Shown piece after piece: positions 44,701-52,355 of a stretch of 64,000 bases of DNA. The notes under the pieces were generated by a model. That model had not been told where the DNA came from and made no database searches. It was given only the letters and a program-made list of their open reading frames with translations. The translations under genes were made by a program, and so were the position numbers. Origin of the DNA: Marinospirillum sp031581385 (lineage in GTDB: Bacteria > Pseudomonadota > Gammaproteobacteria > Pseudomonadales > Halomonadaceae); NCBI RefSeq assembly GCF_044810985.1, contig NZ_CP085242.1, positions 62,001 through 126,000 on the forward strand. Reading direction: 5' to 3'. Numbering within the stretch: position 1 is the first letter of the stretch; each line of letters starts with the position of its first letter.

Positions 44701-44864
44701 CGTTATAGCTTAAAAACAGACGCTTAGCTTTCATAAGCTGCTTCTTTCGCACCTTATTCAGTTTCTTTGCGTCCAGAATATCCGATAACAAGCGTGTTAC
44801 AGACCTGGGCTTTAAGGATTTTTGATGCCTTGGAAGACCTGACAAAGGTAGCCGAAATTTAGAT

Positions 44865-45245
44865 TCAGAGCAGTGCCTCCCAATCGTCCACGCCAACCGG
44901 ATCAGTAGGGTTTTTAAACTCCAAAACACTGCCACGCAATTTCTCAAGTGGTGAGCGGTGATCTCGATTGTGTTGTGTATTTTCTATTGGTTGTCTGTTG
45001 CGAACGTACGAAGTGCTATGAATTGAAAAAAGTTCATCCAGGCAATTGGCGGTAAGAATGTTCGCTACCCAGTGGTCAAGCTGAGCAGCATCCGCTTCAT
45101 TCAGTTTGGCTTCTACCCAGTCAGGGTATTCACCGAACTTCAAGGTAATCAACTTGAGTAGAGCCTGAGCTTCGCCTTTGACCAGGCCCTCTTCATAGCC
45201 TTCTTCACGACCTTGAGTTAAATAACGCTCTGTGAATCCAGCCAT
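44865..45245 (-). CDS. Stand-alone DUF4351 (Rpn C-terminal) domain with antitoxin-like tail
   Basis: From ATG 45245 the frame encodes 126 residues. The first 70 repeat the C-terminal DUF4351-like domain of the neighbouring nuclease gene (MAGFTERYLTQGREEG..., LLKLITLKFGEYPDWVEAKLNEADAAQLDHWV). The tail then changes character: SPLEKLRGSVLEFKNPTDP followed by VGVDDWEALL resembles the acidic C-termini of small type II antitoxins. CAGAGGAGGGGC sits just before ATG 45245. The frame is open to ATG 45287, whose sequence is a degenerate copy of the upstream nuclease codons (QRHSEEGQ against QRYPEEKQ). It may be a duplicated fragment fused to an unrelated gene end, or a small regulatory protein. Confidence 0.5.
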   Translation of the reverse strand: MAGFTERYLTQGREEGYEEGLVKGEAQALLKLITLKFGEYPDWVEAKLNEADAAQLDHWVANILTANCLDELFSIHSTSYVRNRQPIENTQHNRDHRSPLEKLRGSVLEFKNPTDPVGVDDWEALL

Positions 45246-45287
45246 GACTTGCCCCTCCTCTGAGTGACGCTGTTTCTGCTCAAGCAT

Positions 45288-45523
45288 TCAAGAGGAAAAT
45301 AGCTCATCAATACTGCTGGCGGTCAGAATGCCAGCTACCCAGCGATCGAGTTGAGCGGCGTCCGCATCATTGAGTTTCGCCTCAACCCATTCAGGATGAT
45401 CGCCAAACTTGAGTTTAATGAGCTTCAGTAGGGTCTGTGCCTCACCTTTTATTTCACCTCTGACTTCGCCTTCTAATCTATAGCGTTCTGCGAATCCAGC
45501 CATGACTTGTTTCTCCTCTGGGT
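45288..45523 (-). pseudogene. 3' part of Rpn/DUF4351 nuclease gene, cut by IS
   Basis: This frame begins at the insertion target and reads YPEEKQVMAGFAERYRLEGEVRGEIKGEAQ and then a DUF4351-like domain ending in SSIDELFSS. Joining it to the 5' part across the duplicated CGTT restores EYEQR-YPEEKQ in frame. Inside it, ATG 45503 is preceded at 9 bp by AGAGGAGAA. A 71-residue C-terminal product (45288-45503) could therefore still be made, although the full nuclease cannot. Confidence 0.8.
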
Positions 45524-45527
45524 AACG
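45524..45527. repeat. Target site duplication, left copy (AACG)
   Basis: AACG directly flanks the left IS end and is repeated at 47490-47493. Deleting the IS and one copy restores the nuclease reading frame. Confidence 0.85.
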
Positions 45528-46343
45528 AGCCTGAAGAAAAACCTCTTTCCAGCCAGCTTTTCCTACCAACAGCTCGTTTTCTGTTTTTCATTTTTGAGTT
45601 GCCGGTTTTGGTCGGCAACCCTTACTTTATTCTGTGTTTCTGGCCTTTTCAGCCTTTTGCTTCTGTAAGCCAGTGTTTATGCGGCTTGCAGCGCCTCTTT
45701 TCGGGGCTGGCTTGGCCCTGGCTCTGCTGCTTTATTGAACCAGCTTGCCATAGTGGGCGAGCTTTTCAATGTTGTGGATCAGACAATAGAGCTGCCATTG
45801 GCCTTGTACCTTGGCTTTGCTTCTCAGGCTGAAGCGATTCAGTCCTTTATTGGTACCGATGTTGCCGAACACAGGTTCAACAACCGACATCCGGTGGCTG
45901 TAAATTTGCTTGCCCTTGGGACTATCCACACGGTGTTTCATCCAGTCGGTGTAGCTGGGTGGCCGTTTGTCATTGAGTGGAAAGCTGACTTGGCGTCCGG
46001 CTCCATTTCTGTGATCGGCTGAAGCTGGATTCTTCATGCACTGGTGTTTTTTCTTGCAGTTCCGGCACTGCAGCAATCGGCCTTCAAAATAAGCAGTAGG
46101 AACCCCTTGATCATTATCTCGGGTGCCTCGGTGGCTGATCTGGTTTCCAGCAGGACAGATGCAGGTCAGGTTAATGGGGTCGAACTGGAACTCACTGGCT
46201 GGGATGAGTTGTTTGGCCCTGGGTTTGCCGGGTGTCTGATGGCGTTTGCCGTGTTTGTCTTTCTGGTGAGCAAATTTGGGGTCACGGCTGCGGAACTGGT
46301 TATCTGGGATGTAGGCGTTAATTTCATTCTCGTGCAAGTATTT

Positions 46344-46413
46344 ACTCGTCTCCTCCTGAGACTCGCCCTACGGGCCAGCTAAAGCTGTTCAAATTTGCTC
46401 CCGACAAATTTGT
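46344..46413 (-). repeat. 70-nt insertion made of four adjacent hairpins
   Basis: Removing these 70 bases joins transposase codons NM and KYLHENE in frame. The insert folds into four consecutive perfect stems: GTCTC/GAGAC (46348-46362), GCCC/GGGC (46365-46375), CAGCT/AGCTG (46376-46387) and CAAATTTG with CAAATTTG (46390-46412). It looks like a small non-autonomous mobile or REP-like element; the type is not recognised. Confidence 0.6.
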
Positions 46414-46641
46414 CATGTTGGCTTCGTTGGCGAAGCCGGTATCGGCAGTGACAACAATCTGATCTTTATAAAGGTTGTCATGGATGCCCAGTCGTTGGTA
46501 ACGATCCTGGATGGTTTCCAGAACCGGTTGCAGGGTGTGGTGTTCCTGCCCTTCACCGAAGGCTTGGGCATCAATGATAATTTGGTGTTTCTTGTCGACG
46601 GAAGCCACGCCGTTATAGCCCTGAATGGTGCCTTTGCTGAT

Positions 46642-46695
46642 GGGTGACCTACATGGATGTAGGAAATGCCGGTTTTGCAGGAAGCATACACCGGC
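46642..46695 (-). repeat. Small hairpin (REP-like) insertion in transposase
   Basis: About 50 bases interrupt the transposase without breaking the frame, adding GVCFLQNRHFLHPCRSPI between QSAKMA and SKGTIQGY. It holds a perfect stem CCTACAT-GG-ATGTAGG (46648-46663) and a second stem GCCGG (46668-46672)/CCGGC (46691-46695). Confidence 0.55.
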
Positions 46696-47489
46696 CATCT
46701 TGGCAGACTGGTTATCGGTGATGTTGCTTTTGACTTCCTTGCCTCTTTTACTCTGCCCCTTCCTTGGGGTATTCGTCTTTAGGAAGCGATCAACCTTTTC
46801 AGCGGCTTCATTCAGAGTCAGGATGGTTTGGGCCTTGCGGATGTCCTGATCCAATTCTTCCTCACTTTCCCAGGTGTCACGCTCCTGATGCTCATTTAAG
46901 TGGTGACGGATCAGGCGTTTGAGTTTCTGGCGTTTTTGCTCCAGCTCTTTAAAGGTGCCCGACCTTCCTTTGAAGCATTGGAGCGCATTTTACAGCCATC
47001 AATGGCAAAGAGTTCATGGCCTAAAAGGCCTTGCTGATCACAGACCAGAAGAACTTGTTCAAAGAGGTCTTCAATGGCCTGGGGCTGGCTGCTGACAAAA
47101 TGGGCGATGGTCGTAAAGTGAGGAACGGTATCGCAGGACAGGGCTTTGAAGATGATGTTGGTGTTGCAGCACCACTGGATTTCCCGGCTGGACGTTATGC
47201 CTTTGGAATAGGCAAACAGGATGATCTTTAGAAGAATGGCTGGATCGTAAGCCGGACGGCCTTCTGAGTCATTTTTGTAAGGCTGGTGGAAAGCAGAAAG
47301 ATCGAGCTTTTCAGAAATCAGGTAATGCAGTGCATGCTCAAAAGTACCCGGCTGCAGCTGATCCTGATAATTGATGACCACCATCGCAGTCTGGTTGTAG
47401 TCGTAGTGTTTGAACTTGGGCATGAGAAAGGGCCGGTTGCTCAGGGATGCTTCATTTCAGCATAGCCAGGGAGGTTTTTCTACAGCCTG

Positions 47490-47493
47490 AACG
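47490..47493. repeat. Target site duplication, right copy (AACG)
   Basis: Second copy of the 4-bp flank, next to the right IS end at 47489. Confidence 0.85.
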
Positions 47494-48149
47494 CTGTTCA
47501 TATTCATTGATTTCATTTTCATCCAAGTGGCTGTAAATATCCACCCAGTCGGCGTACTTGGCTTGCTTGCCAGGGTCTGTCTCTAAAGTGATGAGACCCT
47601 GAATGGCGTGGTGAAACACCTCCAGCTTCTGGTCATCAGGGTAGCTCATCAGCGGAAGGTTCATATGGGCGATGATGTTGGTACTTTGATAGTAGTCAGT
47701 CGCATCCAGTTCCTTCAGGGCACACTTAATGTAGTGGAAGTCCAGGTAGGTGTGCCGGTCACCCCCTAATTTTAGCTGCACCGGGGCATTGGGAGCCGGG
47801 CTGGTGAAGATGGTCACTGGAACCACGCGATCTGTCTGGTAGAGCTCCGTGATATCCAGGCAATACTTAATCAGGCGCCGGATCGAGAAACGGCTGCTCT
47901 GGGTTTCTTCTTCGATCACAAACAGTAAGGCCTCACGGTCACCGTTGGGCCACTCAAGCAGAATCGGAGTGTCCAGTGCTCGAAAGCTATCCCCCAACTG
48001 CTCTTTGAGCTGCTCCTGACGAATGGGAAGAATTTTGGGTTTTCGATCCAGCGCCTGAGCTTCTTCAGAAGCGTAAAAACGAATCGCCTCCTCTGGGTAG
48101 TCGAGGATCTGATTTTGAAGCTCTGGTCGTGGGAAATAAGGTTTGCCAT
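47494..48149 (-). pseudogene. 5' part of Rpn/PD-(D/E)XK nuclease gene, frameshifted and cut by IS
   Basis: The real start is ATG 48149 with GAGGAG 3-4 bp upstream, reading MANLISHDQSFK. One A is missing in the run at 48113-48116 (AAAA where AAAAA is expected), after which the next frame continues NQILDYPEEAIRFYASEEAQALD, then IRQEQLKEQLGDSFRALDTPILLEWPNGDREALLFVIEEETQSSRFSIRRLIKYCLDI. The D...ExxxQ pattern is that of PD-(D/E)XK nucleases of the Rpn/YhgA type. It continues to SHLDENEINEYEQR, where the IS begins. The frameshift may be a sequencing error; the IS insertion is certain. Confidence 0.85.
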
Positions 48150-48375
48150 GACTCCTCAACATATCTTCGAGCAATGCTGTGATAGGAAGCAATATCAATT
48201 GATGTCATCAGTTTATCGCAGCAGCTATTTTATAAGGGACCAAATTTCTCCACATCATCCCCCCCGGAATGGGTCGATATAACCAGGATGTGCTCTAATG
48301 GCGTTAAGGTGACTCTGGACTGGACGACAACACTGTTACCCAGCCTACGGAATAAGAGCAATGGACTGGCAGCAT

Positions 48376-48404
48376 AAAAAAAGCCCCGAGTTCGGGGCTT
48401 TTTT
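48376..48404. terminator. Bidirectional rho-independent terminator
   Basis: AAGCCCCGA (48381-48389) pairs with TCGGGGCTT (48392-48400), with A run before and T run after. It terminates the acyl-CoA dehydrogenase gene on the minus strand and could act on the plus strand as well. The rest of 48150-48419 holds no gene I can support. Confidence 0.92.
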
Positions 48405-48419
48405 GTGACTGGGAAGAAA

Positions 48420-50216
48420 TCACTCAGGGTAGAAAGCTTCTTCGTCCAGGGTCATGAGTACCTCGGCACCAGCTAGAACCTGTTGTTCCAGTGACAGGGT
48501 GCGAGGCAGGATGCGTTTCAGGTAGTGGTTGCTGACCTGAATTTTGGCGGCATAGAAGCCGGAAGAGTCACCATCAACCTTGTCCTGAGCCACCTTGGCC
48601 ATGCGTGCCCACATATAGCCATAGGCAACCACGCCAAAGAGGTTGAGGTAATCCACGGCTGCCGCACCAATTTCTTCAGGGTTTTCAGAAGCTGCTTTGA
48701 TGACGGCTTCGGTCACGCTTTCCAGGCGTTTGAGTTCGGTTTCCAGAGTGGTTACCCAGGGTTGCATGGTGTCCTGACCGGAGCATTCAGCCAGAAATTC
48801 ACGTACGTCCTTGGCAAAGATGGCCAGGAATTCGCCCTTGTTGGAGAACACCTTGCGACCCATCAGGTCCATGGCCTGGATGCCGTTGGTGCCTTCATAG
48901 ATCTGGGCGATGCGGGCATCACGAACATACTGTTCAGCACCCCATTCGGAGCAATAGCCACTGCCGCCATAAATCTGCTGGGCTTCCACGGTGGCATCAA
49001 AACCTCGGTCGGTGATGAAGGCCTTGGCAATTGGAGTCAGCAGGGCGACCAGATCAGCAGCATGCTTGCGCGTGGTGTCATCTGCATGGTATTTGCTGAT
49101 ATCCAGCTGCATGCCCACGTAGCTGGCAAAAGCGCGGCTGGCTTCGTTGAAGGCACGTACATTCAGGGCCATACGGCGTACATCAGGATGAACCAGAATG
49201 GGGTCAGCGGCCTTGTCCGGGTTTTTAGGGCCGGTGGGAGCACGTGACTGGAGGCGCTCTTTGGCAAAATCCATGGCGCTCTGGTAGGCCACTTCGCCCA
49301 AACCCAGACCCTGAATACCAATCGAAAGGCGTTCATAGTTCATCATGGTGAACATGGCGGCCAGGCCTTTGTGCGGCTCACCAATCATGATGCCATCTGA
49401 ACCGTCAAAGTTGATCACACAGGTAGCAGAACCCTTGATGCCCATCTTGTGCTCAATGCTGCCGCAGTTGACGTTATTGGCTTCGCCCAGACTGTTGTCT
49501 TCATTGATCTTGATTTTGGGCACCAGGAACAGGGAAATGCCGCGCGTGCCCTTGGGAGCATCGGGCAGTTTGGCCAGCACCAGGTGAATGATGTTGTCCG
49601 CCAGGTCATGTTCACCGCCGGTGATCCAGATCTTGTTACCGGAAATGGTATAGGTGCCATCATCTTTGGGTTCGGCTTTAGTGCGAATCAGACCCAGGTC
49701 GGTACCGGCATGAGGCTCGGTCAGACACATGGTGCCGATCCAGCTGCCTTCATACATGGTGGGCAGGTATTTTTCCTTGATTTCCTCACTGGCGTGGGAA
49801 TCCAACAGCAGGGTGGCACCGTTGTTCAGGGCCGGATAAAGAGTAAAAGAGGCATTGGCGGCATAGAGCATTTCTTCAAAGAGCACAGTCAGCATCTTGG
49901 GCATGCCCTGACCGCCATGTTCCGGGTTGCCACCCAGACCCATCCAGCCACCTTCAGACAGTGCCTTATAGGCTTCTTTAAAGCCTTTGGGTGTGAAGAC
50001 CTGGCCGTTTTCAAAGCGGCAGCCTTCTTCATCACCGGAAAGGTTTAAAGGGAAAAGTTCGTTTTCGGTGAGTTTGGCGCCTTCTTCGAGAATGGCTTCA
50101 GCCAGATCCGGTGTGACTTCCTGGGTGGCTTCCATGGAAGCCCAAAGCTTGTCGGCTTCAAAGACTTCGTTCAATACGAACTGCATATCACGCAGGGGAG
50201 CCTTATATTTTGCCAT
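48420..50216 (-). CDS. Acyl-CoA dehydrogenase, DmdC-like
   Basis: 598 residues. Begins MAKYKAPLRDMQFVLNEVF, typical of the long acyl-CoA dehydrogenases of the DmdC/FadE12 type. FAD and substrate blocks: MCLTEPHAGTDLGLIRTKA, YTISGNKIWITGGEHDLADNIIHLVLAKLP, NYERLSIGIQGLG, QIYGGSGYCSEWGAEQYVRDARIAQIYEGTNGIQAMDLMGRKV with the catalytic Glu in YEGT. The C-terminal 130 residues form the extra DUF domain of the family. It introduces a trans-2 double bond into an acyl-CoA; DmdC itself acts on methylmercaptopropionyl-CoA, but the substrate here is open. ATG 50216 has AGAGGT upstream. A paralog lies 211 bp upstream. Confidence 0.9.
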   Translation of the reverse strand: MAKYKAPLRDMQFVLNEVFEADKLWASMEATQEVTPDLAEAILEEGAKLTENELFPLNLSGDEEGCRFENGQVFTPKGFKEAYKALSEGGWMGLGGNPEHGGQGMPKMLTVLFEEMLYAANASFTLYPALNNGATLLLDSHASEEIKEKYLPTMYEGSWIGTMCLTEPHAGTDLGLIRTKAEPKDDGTYTISGNKIWITGGEHDLADNIIHLVLAKLPDAPKGTRGISLFLVPKIKINEDNSLGEANNVNCGSIEHKMGIKGSATCVINFDGSDGIMIGEPHKGLAAMFTMMNYERLSIGIQGLGLGEVAYQSAMDFAKERLQSRAPTGPKNPDKAADPILVHPDVRRMALNVRAFNEASRAFASYVGMQLDISKYHADDTTRKHAADLVALLTPIAKAFITDRGFDATVEAQQIYGGSGYCSEWGAEQYVRDARIAQIYEGTNGIQAMDLMGRKVFSNKGEFLAIFAKDVREFLAECSGQDTMQPWVTTLETELKRLESVTEAVIKAASENPEEIGAAAVDYLNLFGVVAYGYMWARMAKVAQDKVDGDSSGFYAAKIQVSNHYLKRILPRTLSLEQQVLAGAEVLMTLDEEAFYPE

Positions 50217-50373
50217 TGAGTTACCTCTGTCCTGGGGGTTCAAGTTAAATCATTGATACAGCAAGCTTACCCGCTTTGCTGCATAGCACAAGAAATCTTT
50301 GTGACCTGTAGGTCTCAGGTTAGCAGTTAAACACAATCACGTTAAGAAAATATGGCTATTAGCCGAATTCTAT

Positions 50374-50398
50374 AAAAAAGGGCGGCACTTGGCCGCCC
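50374..50398 (-). terminator. Rho-independent terminator after acyl-CoA dehydrogenase 2
   Basis: GGGCGGC (50380-50386) and GCCGCCC (50392-50398) form a perfect 7-bp stem. On the minus strand it is followed by six T (complement of 50374-50379). It lies 29 bp after the stop at 50428. Confidence 0.9.
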
Positions 50399-50427
50399 AA
50401 AACTTCCTCTTACCCTAAAGAGACTCT

Positions 50428-52233
50428 TTACACCTCAAAAGTCAGGCCAAAAGCGGCTTCATCCATAGCCAGGAGGCTGTCAGCACCGGCTGTCATGGCA
50501 GCCGCATGAGCGCGTGTGCGAGGCAGCAGACGTGCATAGTAGAAACGTGCTGTGTCCAGTTTGGCTTGGTAATAAGCCTGTTCGTCGGTGCCTTCGGCCA
50601 GTTTTTTCTGAGCAATTTCAGCCATCTGCGCCCAGAAGTAGCCCAGCACGATATAACCGGCATACATAGTGTAATCCACGGCAGCGGCACCGACTTCATC
50701 ACGGTTTTGCATGGCTGACATGCCGATTTTCATGGTCAGGTCGCCCCACTCCTTGTTGAGTTCGGAAAGCGGTTTGGTGAATTCATGCATGCCTTCTTCC
50801 TTGCTGACGGTCTGGCAGTACTTGTGAATCTGTTTGGTGAATTTCTTCAGGGTTTCACCCTGGTTCATCAGCACTTTGCGACCCAGCAGATCCAGTGCCT
50901 GGATGCCGGTTGTGCCTTCATAGAGGCGAGTGATACGGGCATCACGCACGAACTGTTCCATGCCCCATTCCTGGATAAAGCCATGGCCACCGAATACCTG
51001 CAGGCCTTCATTGGTGGCTTCAAAACCAACTTCAGTCAGGAAGGCTTTAACGATGGGGGTCAGAAGCCCGAGAATTTCATCGGCTTCTTTGCTGTCTTCT
51101 TCGTTGGCATGCTCAACCTTGTCGACCAGCTGCGCGGTGAAGAGAATCAGGGCACGTCCGCCTTCACTGAAAGCTTTTTGGGTGAGCAGCATGCGGCGCA
51201 CATCGGGATGCACAATAATGGGGTCAGCTGCTTTTTCAGGCTCTTTGGCACCGGACAGGGCACGCATTTGTAAACGGTCGCGGGCATAGGCCAGTGAGTT
51301 CTGGTAGGAAGCTTCAATCAGACCCTGACCCTGGATGCCAACACCAATCCGTGCGGCATTCATCATGGTGAACATGGCTGCCAAACCTTTGTTGGGCTGA
51401 CCGACCATCCAGCCGCTGGCATCATCAAAGTTCATGACGCAGGTGGAGTTGCCGTGAATGCCCATCTTGTGTTCCAGAGAGCCGCAGGTGACACCATTGC
51501 GCTCACCGGCCTCACCTTCGGCATCCGGCAGGAATTTGGGTACGACGAACAGGGAGATACCCTTGCTGCCCGCAGGCGCATCCGGCAGTTTAGCCAGCAC
51601 CAGATGAACAATATTTTCCGCCATTTCATGGTCGCCAGCCGAGATGAAGATCTTGGTGCCACTGACCTTGAAGCTGCCGTCATCCTGAGGCAGCGCCTTG
51701 GTCTTGATCAGCCCCAGATCCGTACCACAATGGGGTTCGGTCAAACACATGGTGCCCGTCCAGCTGCCTTCAATCAGTTTGGTCAGGTAGGTTTGCTTGA
51801 GTTCATCCGTACCATGATGCTCCAGTGCACTCATGGCACCGTGCGACAGGCCGGGGTACATACCCCAGGCCAGGTTGGAGGAGCAAATCATTTCATTGAG
51901 TACCATGCCCAGCGAGTGAGGCAGGCCCTGGCCGCCGTATTCGGGGTTCTGAGCCATGGAAGGCCAGCCGCCTTCCACATACTGTTGATAAGCTTCAGTA
52001 AAGCCTTCGGGTACACGAACCTTGCCATCTTCCAGTTTGCAGCCCTGCTGGTCACCGATTTGGTTAAGCGGGGTCAGAACATTTTCTGCAAACTTGGCCC
52101 CTTCTTCGAGAATGGCATCCACCACTTCAACGGCTTCTTCACCATCAGGCAGGGATTTGTAGTGCTCTTCGTAGCCGAGCAGCTCATTCATGACAAAACG
52201 GATATCACGCAGGGGGGCTTTATAAGTAGGCAT
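50428..52233 (-). CDS. Acyl-CoA dehydrogenase, DmdC-like (paralog)
   Basis: 601 residues. Begins MPTYKAPLRDIRFVMNELLGYEEHY. Same blocks as the gene at 48420: MCLTEPHCGTDLGLIKTKA, FKVSGTKIFISAGDHEMAENIVHLVLAKLP, NAARIGVGIQGQGLIE, QVFGGHGFIQEWGMEQFVRDARITRLYEGTTGIQALDLLGRKV. The two proteins are clear paralogs with separate terminators, so each is its own unit. Close matches in pseudomonads are induced by fatty acids. ATG 52233 follows GGAG at 9 bp; the frame is open up to 52284, but the added residues have no family support. A PsrA-type palindrome lies about 50 bp upstream. Confidence 0.92.
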   Translation of the reverse strand: MPTYKAPLRDIRFVMNELLGYEEHYKSLPDGEEAVEVVDAILEEGAKFAENVLTPLNQIGDQQGCKLEDGKVRVPEGFTEAYQQYVEGGWPSMAQNPEYGGQGLPHSLGMVLNEMICSSNLAWGMYPGLSHGAMSALEHHGTDELKQTYLTKLIEGSWTGTMCLTEPHCGTDLGLIKTKALPQDDGSFKVSGTKIFISAGDHEMAENIVHLVLAKLPDAPAGSKGISLFVVPKFLPDAEGEAGERNGVTCGSLEHKMGIHGNSTCVMNFDDASGWMVGQPNKGLAAMFTMMNAARIGVGIQGQGLIEASYQNSLAYARDRLQMRALSGAKEPEKAADPIIVHPDVRRMLLTQKAFSEGGRALILFTAQLVDKVEHANEEDSKEADEILGLLTPIVKAFLTEVGFEATNEGLQVFGGHGFIQEWGMEQFVRDARITRLYEGTTGIQALDLLGRKVLMNQGETLKKFTKQIHKYCQTVSKEEGMHEFTKPLSELNKEWGDLTMKIGMSAMQNRDEVGAAAVDYTMYAGYIVLGYFWAQMAEIAQKKLAEGTDEQAYYQAKLDTARFYYARLLPRTRAHAAAMTAGADSLLAMDEAAFGLTFEV

Positions 52234-52279
52234 AGTCTTGTACTCCGTACCACTGTTTTTGTTGGTGTGCGAACACTTG

Positions 52280-52297
52280 TTCAAACGTATGTTTGAA
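52280..52297. promoter_or_regulatory. PsrA-type fatty-acid operator
   Basis: TTCAAAC-GTAT-GTTTGAA is a perfect inverted repeat that contains CAAAC-N4-GTTTG, matching the published PsrA consensus (G/C)AAAC(N2-4)GTTT(G/C). It lies 46 bp upstream of the acyl-CoA dehydrogenase start, where a TetR-type repressor would block transcription until acyl-CoA or long-chain fatty acid is present. Confidence 0.75.
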
Positions 52298-52355
52298 ACT
52301 TAAGCCAAACCAGAGAGAGTGTCAAGAAAACTTACACGACTTTTTTGCGGGCGGT

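Larger units (their letters stand above)
45732..47423 (-). pseudogene. IS1182-family transposase, broken
   Basis: Three frames add up to one transposase. The first, 47423 to about 46965, starts MPKFKHYDYNQTAMVVINYQDQ and includes the N-terminal DUF772-type region and FAIDGCKMRSNASKE. One T is missing near 46964/46965, since SKEWSGTFKELE is expected. The second, about 46964 to 46344, holds SKGTIQGYNGVASVDKKHQIIIDAQAFG and TADTGFANEANM. A 70-nt insertion at 46344-46413 then breaks the frame. The third, 46343 to 45732, has KYLHENEINAYIPDNQFR, the Cys-rich CRNCKKKHQC segment and VEPVFGNIGTNKGLNRFSLR. A further in-frame insertion of about 50 nt lies near 46642-46695. Confidence 0.88.
45528..47489 (-). 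mobile_element. IS1182-like insertion sequence, 1962 bp, inactive
   Basis: Ends are inverted repeats: AGCCTGAAGAAAAACCTC at 45528-45545 and the complement of 47471-47489, which reads CAGGCTGTAGAAAAACCTC, with two mismatches over 18 positions. The flanks are the 4-bp direct repeat AACG. Length and transposase type fit IS1182. The element lies inside a Rpn-type gene in the same orientation. Its transposase has a frameshift and two small insertions, so it cannot move by itself. Confidence 0.88.

Noticed and set aside
44770..44850. Possible PIN/VapC toxin remnant (VCNTLVIGYSGRKETE on the minus strand) after the antitoxin-like tail
   Set aside because: The resemblance to VapC N-termini is only a few residues and no further toxin sequence follows.
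44603..44947. 114-residue minus-strand frame ending GAGNEIRTRDPNLGKVVLYH
   Set aside because: The C-terminus is the antisense translation of tRNA-Gly, a well-known false ORF; it also runs through the tRNA terminator.
48150..48198. Extension of the Rpn 5' frame upstream to 48198
   Set aside because: The real family N-terminus starts at ATG 48149 in another frame with a good Shine-Dalgarno; the upstream residues arise from the frameshift.
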